Part shown: positions 46,172-53,529 of the stretch, piece by piece
How positions within the stretch are numbered: position 1 is the stretch's first letter
How the letters are laid out: the number at the start of each line of letters is the position of its first letter
NCBI RefSeq assembly: GCF_014207355.1
Contig: NZ_JACHEF010000008.1
Coordinates: 186,001 to 250,000 of the forward strand
Source: Mesorhizobium sangaii
Lineage (GTDB): Bacteria; Pseudomonadota; Alphaproteobacteria; Rhizobiales; Rhizobiaceae
DNA: 64,000 nucleotides
Direction: 5' to 3'
Position numbers and translations under genes: made by a program
The notes under the pieces: generated by a model
The model's database searches: none
Told to the model about the DNA's origin: nothing
The model's input: only the letters and a program-made list of their open reading frames with translations

Positions 46172-47062
46172 TCACCGCTGACACGTCCGGCAATAGAAGG
46201 TCGAGCGACCGCTTTGCACGATCCGCTCGATATGGCCGCTACAGCCGGGTTTCGAGCAAGGCTCGCCCTCGCGGTCGTAGACGGCGAAGGAATGCTGGAA
46301 ATAGCCCAGCGAACCATCGGTCTGCATATAGTCCCGGAGCGAGGATCCGCCGGCCGCGATCGCATCTGATATCACCGAGCGAATGGCTTCCGCGAGGCGC
46401 TCGCTTTGGGCCTGGGCCTTCTTCCCGGGCTTGGCGATCGTGCCCGCCTCGCGCAGCGGCGACAGGTTGGCGCGCCACAGCGCTTCCGAGACGTAGATGT
46501 TGCCGAGCCCGGCGATCAGTCTCTGGTCGAGAAGCGCTGCCTTGAGCGGTGATCGTCGCCCTTTCATCAATGAGGCAAGCAGCGCGCCGTCCAATGTGTT
46601 GCCGGTTGGCTCAACGCCGAGCCCGGCCAGCATCGGATGGACGTCCGGCGGCCCTTCGGCAAACAACATGAAGCCGAAGCGGCGCGGATCATTGAAGATC
46701 ACGCGCGAACTGCCGCCGCCCGCGGATACGACATGGAAGACGACGTGGTCGTGGTTGGAGTTCTTCGAGCGATCGTGCTGGAAGATCCCCGGCATGTCGT
46801 TGCCGTCAGCTGTCTCGATGCGGAATGAGCCCGACATGCCGAGATGGCAGATCAGCATCGGACCGCCTTCAACGTCCATCGTCAGATATTTGGCCCGGCG
46901 GCCGAGCGCGGTGATCGTCTTGCCGGTCAGCCGCTGCGAGAACTTTTCGGGAAATGGAAAGCGCAGATCCGGTCGGCGCGCCTCGACACGGGTGATGGTG
47001 GCACCTTCCAGAACCGGCTGCAGCCCACGCCGGACCGTTTCGACCTCGGGCAGTTCAGGCAT
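46172..47062 (-). CDS. mutM: Formamidopyrimidine-DNA glycosylase MutM (Fpg)
   Basis: A 296-residue glycosylase/AP lyase that removes 8-oxoguanine. The catalytic N-terminus PELPEVETVRRGL (Pro2, Glu3) is intact, Lys in the LICHLGMSG region follows, and the C-terminal zinc finger CSKPGC...CRTC is complete. ATG 47062 places Pro as residue 2, as the chemistry needs. It overlaps the end of deoB by 8 bases, so the two are co-translated. Confidence 0.95.
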   Translation of the reverse strand: MPELPEVETVRRGLQPVLEGATITRVEARRPDLRFPFPEKFSQRLTGKTITALGRRAKYLTMDVEGGPMLICHLGMSGSFRIETADGNDMPGIFQHDRSKNSNHDHVVFHVVSAGGGSSRVIFNDPRRFGFMLFAEGPPDVHPMLAGLGVEPTGNTLDGALLASLMKGRRSPLKAALLDQRLIAGLGNIYVSEALWRANLSPLREAGTIAKPGKKAQAQSERLAEAIRSVISDAIAAGGSSLRDYMQTDGSLGYFQHSFAVYDREGEPCSKPGCSGHIERIVQSGRSTFYCRTCQR

Positions 47063-48296
47063 GGCCGCCAATCGCTGCATAGAAAGACGTGCCGTAACGG
47101 CCGGCCGCCAACCCAAGATGCTCGGCCACGGTTTCACCGATGTCGGCGAATGTCGTTCTCAGTCCGATGTCACCGCCCTTGAAACCCGGTCCGGTGCCGA
47201 TCACCGGAATGCGTTCGCGCGTATGGTCGGTACCGCGCCAGGTTGGATCGTTGCCATGGTCGGCCGTCAGGATGAGAAGGTCGCCCTGCCGCAGTCTTGC
47301 AAACGCCTCCGGCAGCCGCCGGTCGAAGGTCTCGAGCGCGGCTGCATAACCTGCAACATCGCGGCGATGTCCGAATTCGGTGTCGAAGTCGACGAAATTG
47401 GCGAAAACGAGGTCGCCGTCGCCGGCATCATCCATCGCGCCCAGCGCTTCGTCGAACATCGCCATGTTGCCCGCCGCCTTGCGCACTTGCGAAATTCCGC
47501 GATGGGCGAAGATGTCGCCGATCTTGCCGATGGCGATGACACGGCTGCCACGCGCCGTCAGCCGATCGAGCAGCGTCGGCTCCGCCGGCGGCACCGCGTA
47601 ATCATGGCGGTTGTAGGTTCGCTCGAAGGTCGCGGTGGTTTCGCCGACGAACGGCCGTGCAATCACCCGCCCGATCCTCAGCGGGTCAACCAGCCTGCGC
47701 ACCACCTTGCAGAACTCATAAAGCCGCTCGAGGCCGAAATGGGCTTCATGCGCGGCAATTTGCAGGACCGAGTCGACCGACGTGTAGCAGATCGGCTTGC
47801 CGGTACGGATGTGCTCCTCGCCGAACCGCTCGATGATTTCGGTGCCCGGCGCATGACAGTTGCCGAGAATGCCCGGCACCTTGCCCTCGCTAATGATCGC
47901 CTCGGTCAGATCTGCCGGAAAGGCCGGAACCGTGTCCGGGAAATAGCCCCAGTCGAAGCGCACCGGCAGGCCGGCGATTTCCCAATGGCCAGACGGCGTG
48001 TCCTTGCCGCTCGAAACCTCTTGCGCCGCGCCGTGGAAGGCCGTGGTGAGCAGATCCGTGCCGCTGCTGGCGAAGCCCAGTCCCGTGGCTGTTTCGGCAG
48101 CCTTGCCAAGCCCGAGCGAGGCCATATAGGGGACAAACAGCGGTCCGCTGCGCAGCCCTTCGCGATCCGCGCGGCCTTCGGCACAGGCTTCCGCGATATG
48201 CGCGAATGTGTTGGCGCCGGCGTCGCCATAGCGGTCGGCGTCGGCCGCCCCGCCGATGCCGAAGGAGTCCAGAACGAAGATGAAAGCGCGCGCCAT
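47055..48296 (-). CDS. deoB: Phosphopentomutase DeoB
   Basis: A 413-residue alkaline-phosphatase-superfamily enzyme that interconverts (deoxy)ribose 1- and 5-phosphate in nucleoside salvage. Metal-site motifs: FVLDSFGIGGAADA at the start, SGKDTPSGHWEI near residue 90 with the phosphorylated Thr, and TADHGNDPTWRGTDHTRE near residue 335. ATG 48296 was chosen over longer readings that begin in a repeat. The overlap with mutM is odd in function but tight in sequence. Confidence 0.93.
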   Translation of the reverse strand: MARAFIFVLDSFGIGGAADADRYGDAGANTFAHIAEACAEGRADREGLRSGPLFVPYMASLGLGKAAETATGLGFASSGTDLLTTAFHGAAQEVSSGKDTPSGHWEIAGLPVRFDWGYFPDTVPAFPADLTEAIISEGKVPGILGNCHAPGTEIIERFGEEHIRTGKPICYTSVDSVLQIAAHEAHFGLERLYEFCKVVRRLVDPLRIGRVIARPFVGETTATFERTYNRHDYAVPPAEPTLLDRLTARGSRVIAIGKIGDIFAHRGISQVRKAAGNMAMFDEALGAMDDAGDGDLVFANFVDFDTEFGHRRDVAGYAAALETFDRRLPEAFARLRQGDLLILTADHGNDPTWRGTDHTRERIPVIGTGPGFKGGDIGLRTTFADIGETVAEHLGLAAGRYGTSFYAAIGGHA

Positions 48297-48391
48297 CGAG
48301 TTGTTGCCAGTTTGAACGCCCAGACATAGGGTTCCGCGACTTCGTTGGCAATTCGGAAACCAAACGGCAACGACCAGGCGTGATAGTCTTG

Positions 48392-48440
48392 ATGCGTGTC
48401 GCCAAAAAGTGCGCAGCGGTTTTGGCATGTCGCAACGATG
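48392..48440. repeat. Palindromic repeat, family B, copy 4 (degenerate)
   Basis: ATGCGTGTCGCCAAAAAGTG followed by CGCAGCGGTTTTGGCATGTC and a decayed right end near CAACGATG. Same orientation as copies 2, 3 and 5. It lies between deoB and the divergent binding-protein gene and marks the edge of the Tad locus. Confidence 0.65.
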
Positions 48441-48486
48441 TGCCGGGCATGGATATGGATCGAGGAAAGCAGACGGCGGTTCGGTC

Positions 48487-49452
48487 ATGAGGGTTGCCCT
48501 GAAGGCCTACGCCGCTCTCTTGCTGGTGCAGGGTGCGCTCTGGTCCAATCCGGCGCATGCCGACTGGCGCGATGATATCGGTACGTTCCGCATCGGCATT
48601 GTTGCCGAGCCAGGCGCCGGCAACACCGTTCCGGGGCTGGCACGGTTGACCGACGCCTACACCAAGGCCCTGGGCATGAAGGTCGAGTTTGTCGTTGCCC
48701 GCGACTATGCCGTGCTGATCGAGGCGCAGGCCAATGCCCGCATCGAATACGCAATCTATTCGGCGACCGCCTACGCGACGGCGTCGCAACGCTGCGGATG
48801 CATCGAGCCGCTTGTAGCTCCGGTCGATTTTGACGGCGCGATCGGCATCCGCTCCGTTCTGCTGACGCGCGACGGCAAGCTGCCTGATCTGGCGGCAATG
48901 GAAAGCCATCGCATAGCCATGGCCCCTTCGGACAGCGTCGGCGGTTCTCTGTTGCCCTTGGCGGCGTTGACAGCAGAAGGCCGCAAGATTGCAGACAATG
49001 CGCCGTTTCTGGTCCATGCCGAGTCGGCTGCGGCGGCGGAAACGATGCTGCTCGATGGCAAGGCCGATGGCCTGTTCGGTTGGGTAACGGCCGCTGGCGA
49101 CGGCCAACCGGAAGCATCAGGCATTCAAGCATCAGGCACTCGAGCATCGGGCCCGCAGGCATCGGGCACCCAGGCGAGGCTCGAAGCAGCCGGGCTTTCG
49201 GCAACGGCACTTCAGGTCGTATGGACGTCGGGCCTGCTGAGATATGGTCCCCACGCCGTCCGCAGCGATCTCGATCCGGAAGCCAAGCGCCGGCTCACCG
49301 TGTTTCTCACCAACCTCAAGTCGATGACGCCAGACATCTACGATCTCCTGGAATCGAAGCATTCCGGTGGCTTCGCTGTGGTGGCGCCAAAGGACTACGA
49401 GATGGCCGCCGCTGTCGTGCGCCTCGTCTCGGGCAGCGGTCCGGGGCAGTAA
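48487..49452 (+). CDS. PhnD/SsuA-type periplasmic binding protein linked to the Tad locus
   Basis: A 321-residue exported protein: signal peptide 1-26 (cleavage NPAHA-DW), then a PhnD-like substrate-binding fold with FRIGIVAEPGAG, EFVVARDYAVLIEAQ, EYAIYSATAYATA and HSGGFAVVAPKDYEMA. No permease or ATPase is nearby, so it is probably not part of a transporter; similar proteins are found next to tad genes in rhizobia. Residues 210-229 are four five-residue repeats ASGxx encoded by a 15-base tandem repeat (49114-49173), inserted between two conserved parts. The ATG at 48487 fits the signal peptide. Ligand unknown. Confidence 0.78.
   Translation: MRVALKAYAALLLVQGALWSNPAHADWRDDIGTFRIGIVAEPGAGNTVPGLARLTDAYTKALGMKVEFVVARDYAVLIEAQANARIEYAIYSATAYATASQRCGCIEPLVAPVDFDGAIGIRSVLLTRDGKLPDLAAMESHRIAMAPSDSVGGSLLPLAALTAEGRKIADNAPFLVHAESAAAAETMLLDGKADGLFGWVTAAGDGQPEASGIQASGTRASGPQASGTQARLEAAGLSATALQVVWTSGLLRYGPHAVRSDLDPEAKRRLTVFLTNLKSMTPDIYDLLESKHSGGFAVVAPKDYEMAAAVVRLVSGSGPGQ
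49114..49173 (+). repeat. 15-base in-frame tandem repeat, four units
   Basis: Units at 49114-49128, 49129-49143, 49144-49158 and 49159-49173 begin GCATCAGGC or GCATCGGGC and encode ASGIQ, ASGTR, ASGPQ and ASGTQ. The repeat stays in frame, so copy-number change would lengthen or shorten a flexible loop without breaking the protein. Confidence 0.85.
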
Positions 49453-49496
49453 CGCGACGCCTTGGAGTGGTCTGCGAACGGCTCAGCGGTCCCGAT

Positions 49497-50114
49497 TTAA
49501 CAGTCGCCGCAAGGGATCGTTGTGCTTCTGCGGGGACGCAGATAGTAGGTTTCGCCCATCGTTATGTTGTTGAAAGCCGAGGTCAATCCAAGCTTCTGCT
49601 GATTGCCCGACGACCAGGCGATGACCGGCGTGTAGCCGAGAGTGCTGTCGACGCGGATGAGGAAGGTGCCGGCGACTTTGAGTTTTGGAGGAACCGTGGC
49701 GGTGGTGGGGCCAGCGCTGGCGACGCCATTGACCAGCTTGCGCGACCACACCACCTGCACCAGCGGTGTCGCGTCGGTCGTGACCTGTATTGCCGTGATG
49801 GTGATGCCCGGGACCGAGCGGTTGTAGGGCTGAAGGGTGACGGCGCCGATCGCCATGATGGCGTCGATATCTGCCTTGACGACCGTCGTCTGCTGCGTGA
49901 CGAGATCAGCCACCATGCTGCCGATACGACTGACCTTCTTGCTGGTCTCGATGGCTTGTGACGCCTCCATGGTGATGAAATACATGGCCAGCAGAAGAGG
50001 CATGATCAAAGCGAACTCGACTGCCGCGATTCCACGGCGATCGGACCCGAATCGAATTGCTTTGCGCCAAATTCCTGAAGTCTTGAGATGTGCCCCCGCA
50101 CGCATCATGCCCAT
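49497..50114 (-). CDS. TadG/TadE-like pseudopilin
   Basis: A 205-residue protein with a type IV prepilin-like N-terminus: basic leader, then RRG followed by IAAVEFALIMPLLLAMYF, with Glu at position +5 after the predicted cleavage. The rest is exported, with a CGDC at the very end. TadE/TadF/TadG minor pilins are needed for Flp pilus formation. The start may be 50114 or the ATG at 50108, which is better spaced from AAGGG. It follows the second TadE-like gene on the same strand. Confidence 0.83.
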   Translation of the reverse strand: MGMMRAGAHLKTSGIWRKAIRFGSDRRGIAAVEFALIMPLLLAMYFITMEASQAIETSKKVSRIGSMVADLVTQQTTVVKADIDAIMAIGAVTLQPYNRSVPGITITAIQVTTDATPLVQVVWSRKLVNGVASAGPTTATVPPKLKVAGTFLIRVDSTLGYTPVIAWSSGNQQKLGLTSAFNNITMGETYYLRPRRSTTIPCGDC

Positions 50115-50154
50115 TGCCCTTTTTTCTTTTACTGCTCGTGCATCCGCCTCGAAC

Positions 50155-50736
50155 TCAATTGTCGAACGGCTCGTTCTGCCAGGTTACCGACGCAAAATGC
50201 AGGGTCCTGTTGCCGCCCATCGACTGCGCCAACAGATCGGTCATGATCGGCCATTTGTAAAAGACCCGCAGCATGTTCTTCGATTCCGCCGCACCCGCCG
50301 TAACGGAAAAGGATTGGTTAGCGCCACCGTTTGTCAGGACGACTTGGCCAGCCTGAATCTTAAAGCCGGCCGAGGCGGCGGCGGCGAACGTCGTATATTG
50401 GCGAAGATCCACGTCCAGTTGATTGGGACAATCCTGCGAGACGATGATCTCCAGTTTGGCGCAGATCATGTTCTTCAAATTGTCTCCGGCGACGTCGGCC
50501 GCCCTCAACTGGCCTGTGCGCAGGCGGCGCGCGACATCGTCGGTGATGTTGGACAACACTTCCTGGCCGGCAAATGCGATGCAGCTTTCCAGAATGGCAA
50601 AGACAAGCAGCGCGAACGGGATTGCAAGGATTCCGAATTCAATTGCCGTACTGCCGCGCCGGTCGCGAAGGAAGCGAGCGAAAAACCTTGGGCGTCTCGC
50701 TTTGTGCCCGTCTGCGGAGCCGAATTCCTTGCTCAT
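50155..50736 (-). CDS. TadE-like pseudopilin
   Basis: A 193-residue protein with the same build: RDRRG, then STAIEFGILAIPFALLVFAILE as the hydrophobic pilin helix with Glu at +5. The periplasmic part holds three cysteines. It should be processed by the prepilin peptidase encoded at 51981. It is 40 bases upstream of the TadG-like gene and forms an operon with it. Confidence 0.85.
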   Translation of the reverse strand: MSKEFGSADGHKARRPRFFARFLRDRRGSTAIEFGILAIPFALLVFAILESCIAFAGQEVLSNITDDVARRLRTGQLRAADVAGDNLKNMICAKLEIIVSQDCPNQLDVDLRQYTTFAAAASAGFKIQAGQVVLTNGGANQSFSVTAGAAESKNMLRVFYKWPIMTDLLAQSMGGNRTLHFASVTWQNEPFDN

Positions 50737-50874
50737 GTCTGATCCTGCCGATCTCTATGCGGTCTCGGAAGGCGTATTAGCGCAAACCAATTGAGGCCCG
50801 GTTTGAATGATCGTTAAAGTCGTCGATGGCGTCTTAACCAGCCGATAACCTGAACGGCATTCCACCGCGCCATC
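50737..50874. promoter_or_regulatory. Upstream region of the tadE/tadG operon
   Basis: 138 bases. CGTTAAAGTC and GTCTTAACC (about 50810-50841) carry TTAA half-sites that resemble CtrA-type or other TTAA-based operators; spacing does not match the full TTAA-N7-TTAA consensus. Confidence 0.3.
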
Positions 50875-51297
50875 CTATCGGGTGCCGTTCATCTCAGCCT
50901 CGGAGGATTTCTCCGCATCACTCTTATAGGAGCTTTCGCAATAGGGCGTGCAGGACATGGTCTGTATTTCTGCACGGCGATAGATACGCACCGACGAGGC
51001 GGCCTGCCGCACGACGGTAACCTGTTCGTCGACGATCGGGCTGCCGTCCGTATCGAGCACGACCAGATTGGTGACGCCGAAACCCTTGCCGGTCAACACG
51101 ATCGTCGAGGCGTCCTGTACGGAAGCGTCGGCGATTGCCGGATTGCCGACCACGATCGTATCGGCGGGACGCGACAGTTTGACGATCTTGGCCTGGTTCA
51201 TCGTGACCTCGATGCCGGCCCCGGCCATGGCGGGCGCGACGAAGCTCGCGGCGACAAGAAGCGCAGCAATCACGATTGACGATCTCGGCTGGGCCAT
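50875..51297 (-). CDS. Orphan pilus-assembly N-terminal domain protein (CpaC N-domain-like)
   Basis: A 140-residue exported protein: signal peptide 1-23 (cleavage near AMAGA), then one pilus-assembly N-terminal domain, IEVTMNQAKIVKLSRPADTI, VGNPAIADASV and TGKGFGVTNLVVLD, the same block that starts the CpaC secretin at 53526. It lacks the secretin part. A short tail with two cysteines (CTPYC) and many Ser, Glu and Lys residues ends the protein. It is divergent from flp and may be an accessory of the secretin channel. ATG 51297 was chosen for the signal peptide. Confidence 0.8.
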   Translation of the reverse strand: MAQPRSSIVIAALLVAASFVAPAMAGAGIEVTMNQAKIVKLSRPADTIVVGNPAIADASVQDASTIVLTGKGFGVTNLVVLDTDGSPIVDEQVTVVRQAASSVRIYRRAEIQTMSCTPYCESSYKSDAEKSSEAEMNGTR

Positions 51298-51624
51298 TAA
51301 GGCGCTCCACGCAAGCAGACTGATCAACGGAACATGAACGAGATTGGTGAACCAACGGTTAAGCGGACACCCTGGTCGAAGGGTGCGGCGTGCCAACTTG
51401 ATTGCCTGCGGAGCGCGATCTCCCCACCATCGACCCCTGCAAACGGATGGGGCCGGCCGGCATTTAGTGCTGGGTTAACCACGCAATATATTCGAACCGG
51501 GAAAGGAATCGGTAAGGCTGTTTATTAAGCCGATCGAAAGAGCTTCTCCCTAGATTGCCAGTATCCGATCAACCAACGCAGAAGTTGACGGAAGTGCTGT
51601 AACACGTGGAGTAGGAGCTCTCGA
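51298..51624. promoter_or_regulatory. Divergent promoter region of flp
   Basis: 327 bases without a gene. TTAACCAC at 51475-51482 matches the CtrA half-site TTAACCAT in seven of eight positions, and TTAAGCC lies near 51534. The region from 51480 to 51540 is AT-rich. TTGACG at 51585-51590 lacks a good -10 partner. GGAG at 51613-51616 is the flp Shine-Dalgarno sequence. Confidence 0.4.
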
Positions 51625-51801
51625 ATGTCTAATCTCATCGCACGTTTTGTGAAGGACGAATCCGGCGCGACCGCTATCGAATATGGTCTGATCGCCGCTC
51701 TCATCGCGCTCGCCATCATCACTGGCGCTGGCGCGCTCGGCAATGCACTCAACACCAAGTTCCTGGCTATCGGAAACACCCTGAACAGCAGCGGCAGCTA
51801 A
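51625..51801 (+). CDS. flp: Flp/Fap-type major pilin
   Basis: A 58-residue type IVb prepilin, too short for many gene callers. A 14-residue leader ending in DESG is followed by ATAIEYGLIAALIALAII: cleavage after Gly, Glu at +5 and Tyr at +6, the exact Flp motif. The mature pilin would have 44 residues ending in a Ser/Asn-rich tail. GGAG precedes the ATG and a strong hairpin follows. It is the main subunit of the Tad pilus used for surface attachment. Confidence 0.95.
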   Translation: MSNLIARFVKDESGATAIEYGLIAALIALAIITGAGALGNALNTKFLAIGNTLNSSGS

Positions 51802-51844
51802 TATGCCGCATAGCTGAGCGCTGAGCGCTCTGATCACGTTCTGA

Positions 51845-51872
51845 AGAAGGGCTGCCGCGTGGCGGCCCTTCT
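51845..51872 (+). terminator. Hairpin downstream of flp
   Basis: AGAAGGGCTGCC (51845-51856) and GGCGGCCCTTCT (51861-51872) form a 12-bp stem (one G-T pair) with a GCGT loop. No real T-run. It probably caps a short, abundant flp mRNA and lowers read-through into cpaA. Confidence 0.7.
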
Positions 51873-51980
51873 CTGTTCCGCTGCCAATACCAGTCGCCTT
51901 TTCGTTCCGGGCCTCACCAATCGTTAATCGAACATGGCTAGATTGAGCCCCGTGAAAATCGGACAATAGGCATAGCGCCG

Positions 51981-52499
51981 ATGCTTGAAGCCTTGATCTT
52001 CGTCGTGTTTCCGTTCTGCATGCTGTTTGCCGCGATCTCCGACATGCTGTCGATGACGATCGCCAATCGCGTGCCGGTGCTGCTTGTTGTTGTTTTCGCG
52101 CTGGTTGCGCCGCTGACGGGTATGGAATGGGCAGCCTATGGCGGACATATCGCCACTGGCGCCCTGGTCCTGGCCGTGACGTTCGGCCTGTTTGCAATGG
52201 GTGGCATGGGTGGTGGCGACGCCAAGCTGCTGGCCGCCTCCGCGATGTGGATGGGTCTCAATATACATCTCGTCGAATATCTTGTGGTCTCGACAATCAT
52301 CGGCGGCCTGCTGACGCTCGCCATCCTCCTCTACCGGAAATCGCTGCTTGCGGCCGTTACCGGCCAAAATCCGTTTCTGCGCCATTTCGCCGAAGAGTCA
52401 AATGGGGTTCCCTACGGGATCGCGCTTGGCCTTGGCGGGTTGCTGACCTATCCGGATTCGCCCTTGATGGTCTGGGCGCTGACCAGGCTGGCGACCTGA
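51981..52499 (+). CDS. cpaA: Prepilin peptidase CpaA/TadV
   Basis: A 172-residue polytopic membrane protease (A24 family) that removes the Flp and TadE leaders. Both catalytic aspartates are present: Asp in AAISDMLSM near residue 19, and the GxGD motif as GMGGGDAKL near residue 76. It lacks the N-terminal methyltransferase-type zinc domain, as is normal for the Tad type. Confidence 0.92.
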   Translation: MLEALIFVVFPFCMLFAAISDMLSMTIANRVPVLLVVVFALVAPLTGMEWAAYGGHIATGALVLAVTFGLFAMGGMGGGDAKLLAASAMWMGLNIHLVEYLVVSTIIGGLLTLAILLYRKSLLAAVTGQNPFLRHFAEESNGVPYGIALGLGGLLTYPDSPLMVWALTRLAT

Positions 52500-52713
52500 A
52501 CACGATCCGATTTCGTTTATCCACCAGCATTGCCGCAGCCGGCTTTCGACAACGCCGGGACGGCCCGTTTTGGCCGGTCAGGCCACATTCCGGCTAATTT
52601 ATGTAAACGTTAAATTAATCACGATCGTAAGCATTACATTAACCTTGTTTTGACGATTGCCGCTGCAAAGTCCGGCTTGGCTACGTGGTTTGCCAGGGCA
52701 AGGGTTCGGACAG
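52500..52713. promoter_or_regulatory. Promoter region of the cpaB-tadC operon
   Basis: 214 bases. The stretch 52590-52650 is strongly AT-rich and holds ACGTTAAATTAATC and ACATTAACC, again TTAA-type half-sites, followed by TTGACG at about 52650. This is the likely promoter of the large Tad operon. No -10 could be fixed. Confidence 0.4.
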
Positions 52714-53529
52714 ATGCCAGCATCGCGATTGATAATTCTGGGCGTGGCGGTGGCCGCGGCGGGTGGTGCCGGTTATGTCGCGAAGAACATGGTGGCATCG
52801 CCGCCCCAGATCGTCGTCGATTCCGGGCCCCAGGCGCCGGCGGTGTCGCTGCAGGATGTGCTAGTGCTTTCGGGCGACGTTCCGATGGGCAGTCCGCTCG
52901 AGAAAAACATCGCCTGGCAATCCTGGCCCGCCGACGGCATCAACGCGAATTTCATCACCCGCACCGCCGAGCCAGAGGCGCTGGAAAAGCTGAAGGGCTC
53001 CGTTGCCCGCGTGGCGATGTACGCCGGAGAGCCTCTGCGGCGTTCCAAGCTGATCGGCGAGGGGCAGAGCTTCATGTCGTCGATCCTGCCTTCCGGCATG
53101 CGGGCGGTCGCCACCGCCATCTCGGCCGACACGTCGGCCGGCGGCTTCATTCTTCCGAACGACTACGTCGATGTCATCATGACCCGCAGGGGCGATGCCA
53201 GCGGCGGCGGCGCCACCAGTTTCAACACTGAAACCATCCTCAAGAACATCCGCGTGCTGGCAATCGACCAGACCATTCAGGAGGACGAGGAAGGCAAGAA
53301 GACCAGGGTGGGCCAGACCGCCACGCTGGAACTGACACCGCGTCAGGCGGAGATCATCACGGTTGCCCAGCAGATGGCGGATCGCCTGACTCTGGCGCTG
53401 CGGGCGGTCGCGGACACCCAGGAAAAGAACCTGGGCGAGGCCGACTATCTCGTTTCCGGCAATGGCCGCAGGGGAACGGTGAGGCTGATCAAGTCGGGCG
53501 AAGTTTCCGAAGTGGGGGCAAGGAAATGA
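52714..53529 (+). CDS. cpaB: Flp pilus assembly protein CpaB (RcpC)
   Basis: A 271-residue exported protein: one N-terminal hydrophobic segment (4-22), then an SAF domain (about 50-115) and the RcpC/CpaB domain with VATAISADTSAGGFILPNDYVDV. It is thought to act in the periplasm near the secretin. ATG 52714 places the signal segment at the N-terminus. It overlaps cpaC by four bases. Confidence 0.9.
   Translation: MPASRLIILGVAVAAAGGAGYVAKNMVASPPQIVVDSGPQAPAVSLQDVLVLSGDVPMGSPLEKNIAWQSWPADGINANFITRTAEPEALEKLKGSVARVAMYAGEPLRRSKLIGEGQSFMSSILPSGMRAVATAISADTSAGGFILPNDYVDVIMTRRGDASGGGATSFNTETILKNIRVLAIDQTIQEDEEGKKTRVGQTATLELTPRQAEIITVAQQMADRLTLALRAVADTQEKNLGEADYLVSGNGRRGTVRLIKSGEVSEVGARK

Noticed and set aside
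46497..48329. 610-codon open frame on the plus strand
   Set aside because: Shadow of deoB and mutM, both with intact active sites on the minus strand.
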